Made by a program: the position numbers and the translations under genes
Notes under the pieces: model-generated
What the model saw: only the letters and a program-made list of their open reading frames with translations
The model's database searches: none
Told to the model about the DNA's origin: nothing
NCBI RefSeq assembly: GCF_014084105.1
Contig: NZ_CP048289.1
Location: 6,085,922-6,149,921, forward strand
DNA: 64,000 nt
Reading direction: 5' to 3'
Source of the DNA: Streptacidiphilus sp. P02-A3a
Lineage (GTDB): Bacteria > Actinomycetota > Actinomycetes > Streptomycetales > Streptomycetaceae
Shown here: positions 63,812-64,000 of the stretch, one piece after another
How positions within the stretch are numbered: position 1 is the first letter of the stretch
How the letters are laid out: each line of letters opens with the position of its first letter

Positions 63812-64000
63812 TCATGCCCGCGGTGCGCCGCCGGGCCCGGTCCCGGTTCGGCGGGGCCGGGCGCAGTCGGGGCACAGGCCGCGGTAGGTGACCTCGGCGA
63901 CGGCGACGGCGAAGCCGTAGCGCTCCGCGGGCGGGAGGTCGGCCAGCGGGTCGCGGGCCGGGTGGACGTCGCGGATCGTGCCGCAGCCGGAGCAGACCAG
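63812..64000 (-). CDS. Fur-family metal/peroxide regulator, C-terminal part (runs off right edge)
   Basis: The last 62 residues are visible. CSGCG near the edge and CPDCARP close to the end form the two CxxC pairs of the structural zinc site, with RYGFAVAVAEVTYRGLCPDC matching the C-terminal dimerisation domain of Fur proteins (Zur, PerR/CatR or Fur type). The DNA-binding domain is outside the window, so the subtype cannot be set. Confidence 0.8.
   Translation of the reverse strand: MVCSGCGTIRDVHPARDPLADLPPAERYGFAVAVAEVTYRGLCPDCARPRRTGTGPGGAPRA

Overview
The window is about 73% G+C with Streptomyces-style codon use, frequent GTG starts and GTGA/ATGA start-stop overlaps. It also carries streptomycete marker genes: DUF5997 with its LysR-like partner, HtpX, DesK/NarL-type two-component pairs, and a ROK-controlled sugar operon. 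I read it as chromosomal DNA of a Streptomycetaceae member (Streptomyces, Kitasatospora or Streptacidiphilus-like); the genus cannot be fixed from sequence alone.

Region 1 (1-20,376) is the right-hand part of a specialised-metabolite gene cluster. It holds a complete set for 4-hydroxyphenylglycine (HPG): prephenate dehydrogenase (cut by the left edge), 4-hydroxymandelate synthase, hydroxymandelate oxidase and an HPG aminotransferase. No modular NRPS or PKS lies beside it. Instead there are discrete parts: two carrier proteins, three ANL adenylating ligases (one FAAL-like), one active-site-complete ketosynthase, one InhA/FabI-like enoyl reductase, a ferritin-like diiron acyl-ACP desaturase with an Azotobacter FdI-type ferredoxin, an Sfp-type PPTase, an AcpS-hotdog thioesterase fusion, three hydrolase-fold proteins (HSL-type, alpha/beta, patatin-like), a PhyH oxygenase, a DinB/MDMPI-like protein and a TetR regulator. 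A 14-bp motif occurs in the divergent region of the tetR gene and at two other promoters in the cluster, so it is a candidate operator. A strong terminator closes the cluster after the ferredoxin gene.

Region 2 (20.4-31.4 kb) is mostly ordinary chromosome: HtpX protease, Pr6Pr membrane protein, a universal stress protein with a tandem-repeat linker, a cold-shock-like protein, a DUF5519-like protein, a COG4705 membrane protein, a DHA2 MFS exporter, a penicillin-binding protein, and a LysR gene divergent from a second MFS gene.

Region 3 (31.4-49.5 kb) is rich in secreted and carbohydrate-related functions. It holds a 1155-aa subtilase-fold protease whose catalytic His position is replaced by a sedolisin-like E-x3-D, an ABC sugar importer with an intracellular glycosidase-like protein and a divergent ROK repressor, a secreted beta-propeller/ricin-lectin protein, a secreted cyclophilin, a DJ-1/Hsp31-like protein with a divergent LysR, and a secreted phosphoesterase.

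Region 4 (49.5-64.0 kb) holds cobalamin-dependent methionine synthase behind a recognisable SAH riboswitch, the DUF5997/LysR-domain pair, an ABC transporter with a histidine kinase/response regulator pair, a Tat/lipoprotein polysaccharide deacetylase, a BASS/Acr3-like transporter, a second kinase/regulator pair divergent from a small membrane protein across a phased hexamer array, and the C-terminus of a Fur-family regulator at the right edge.
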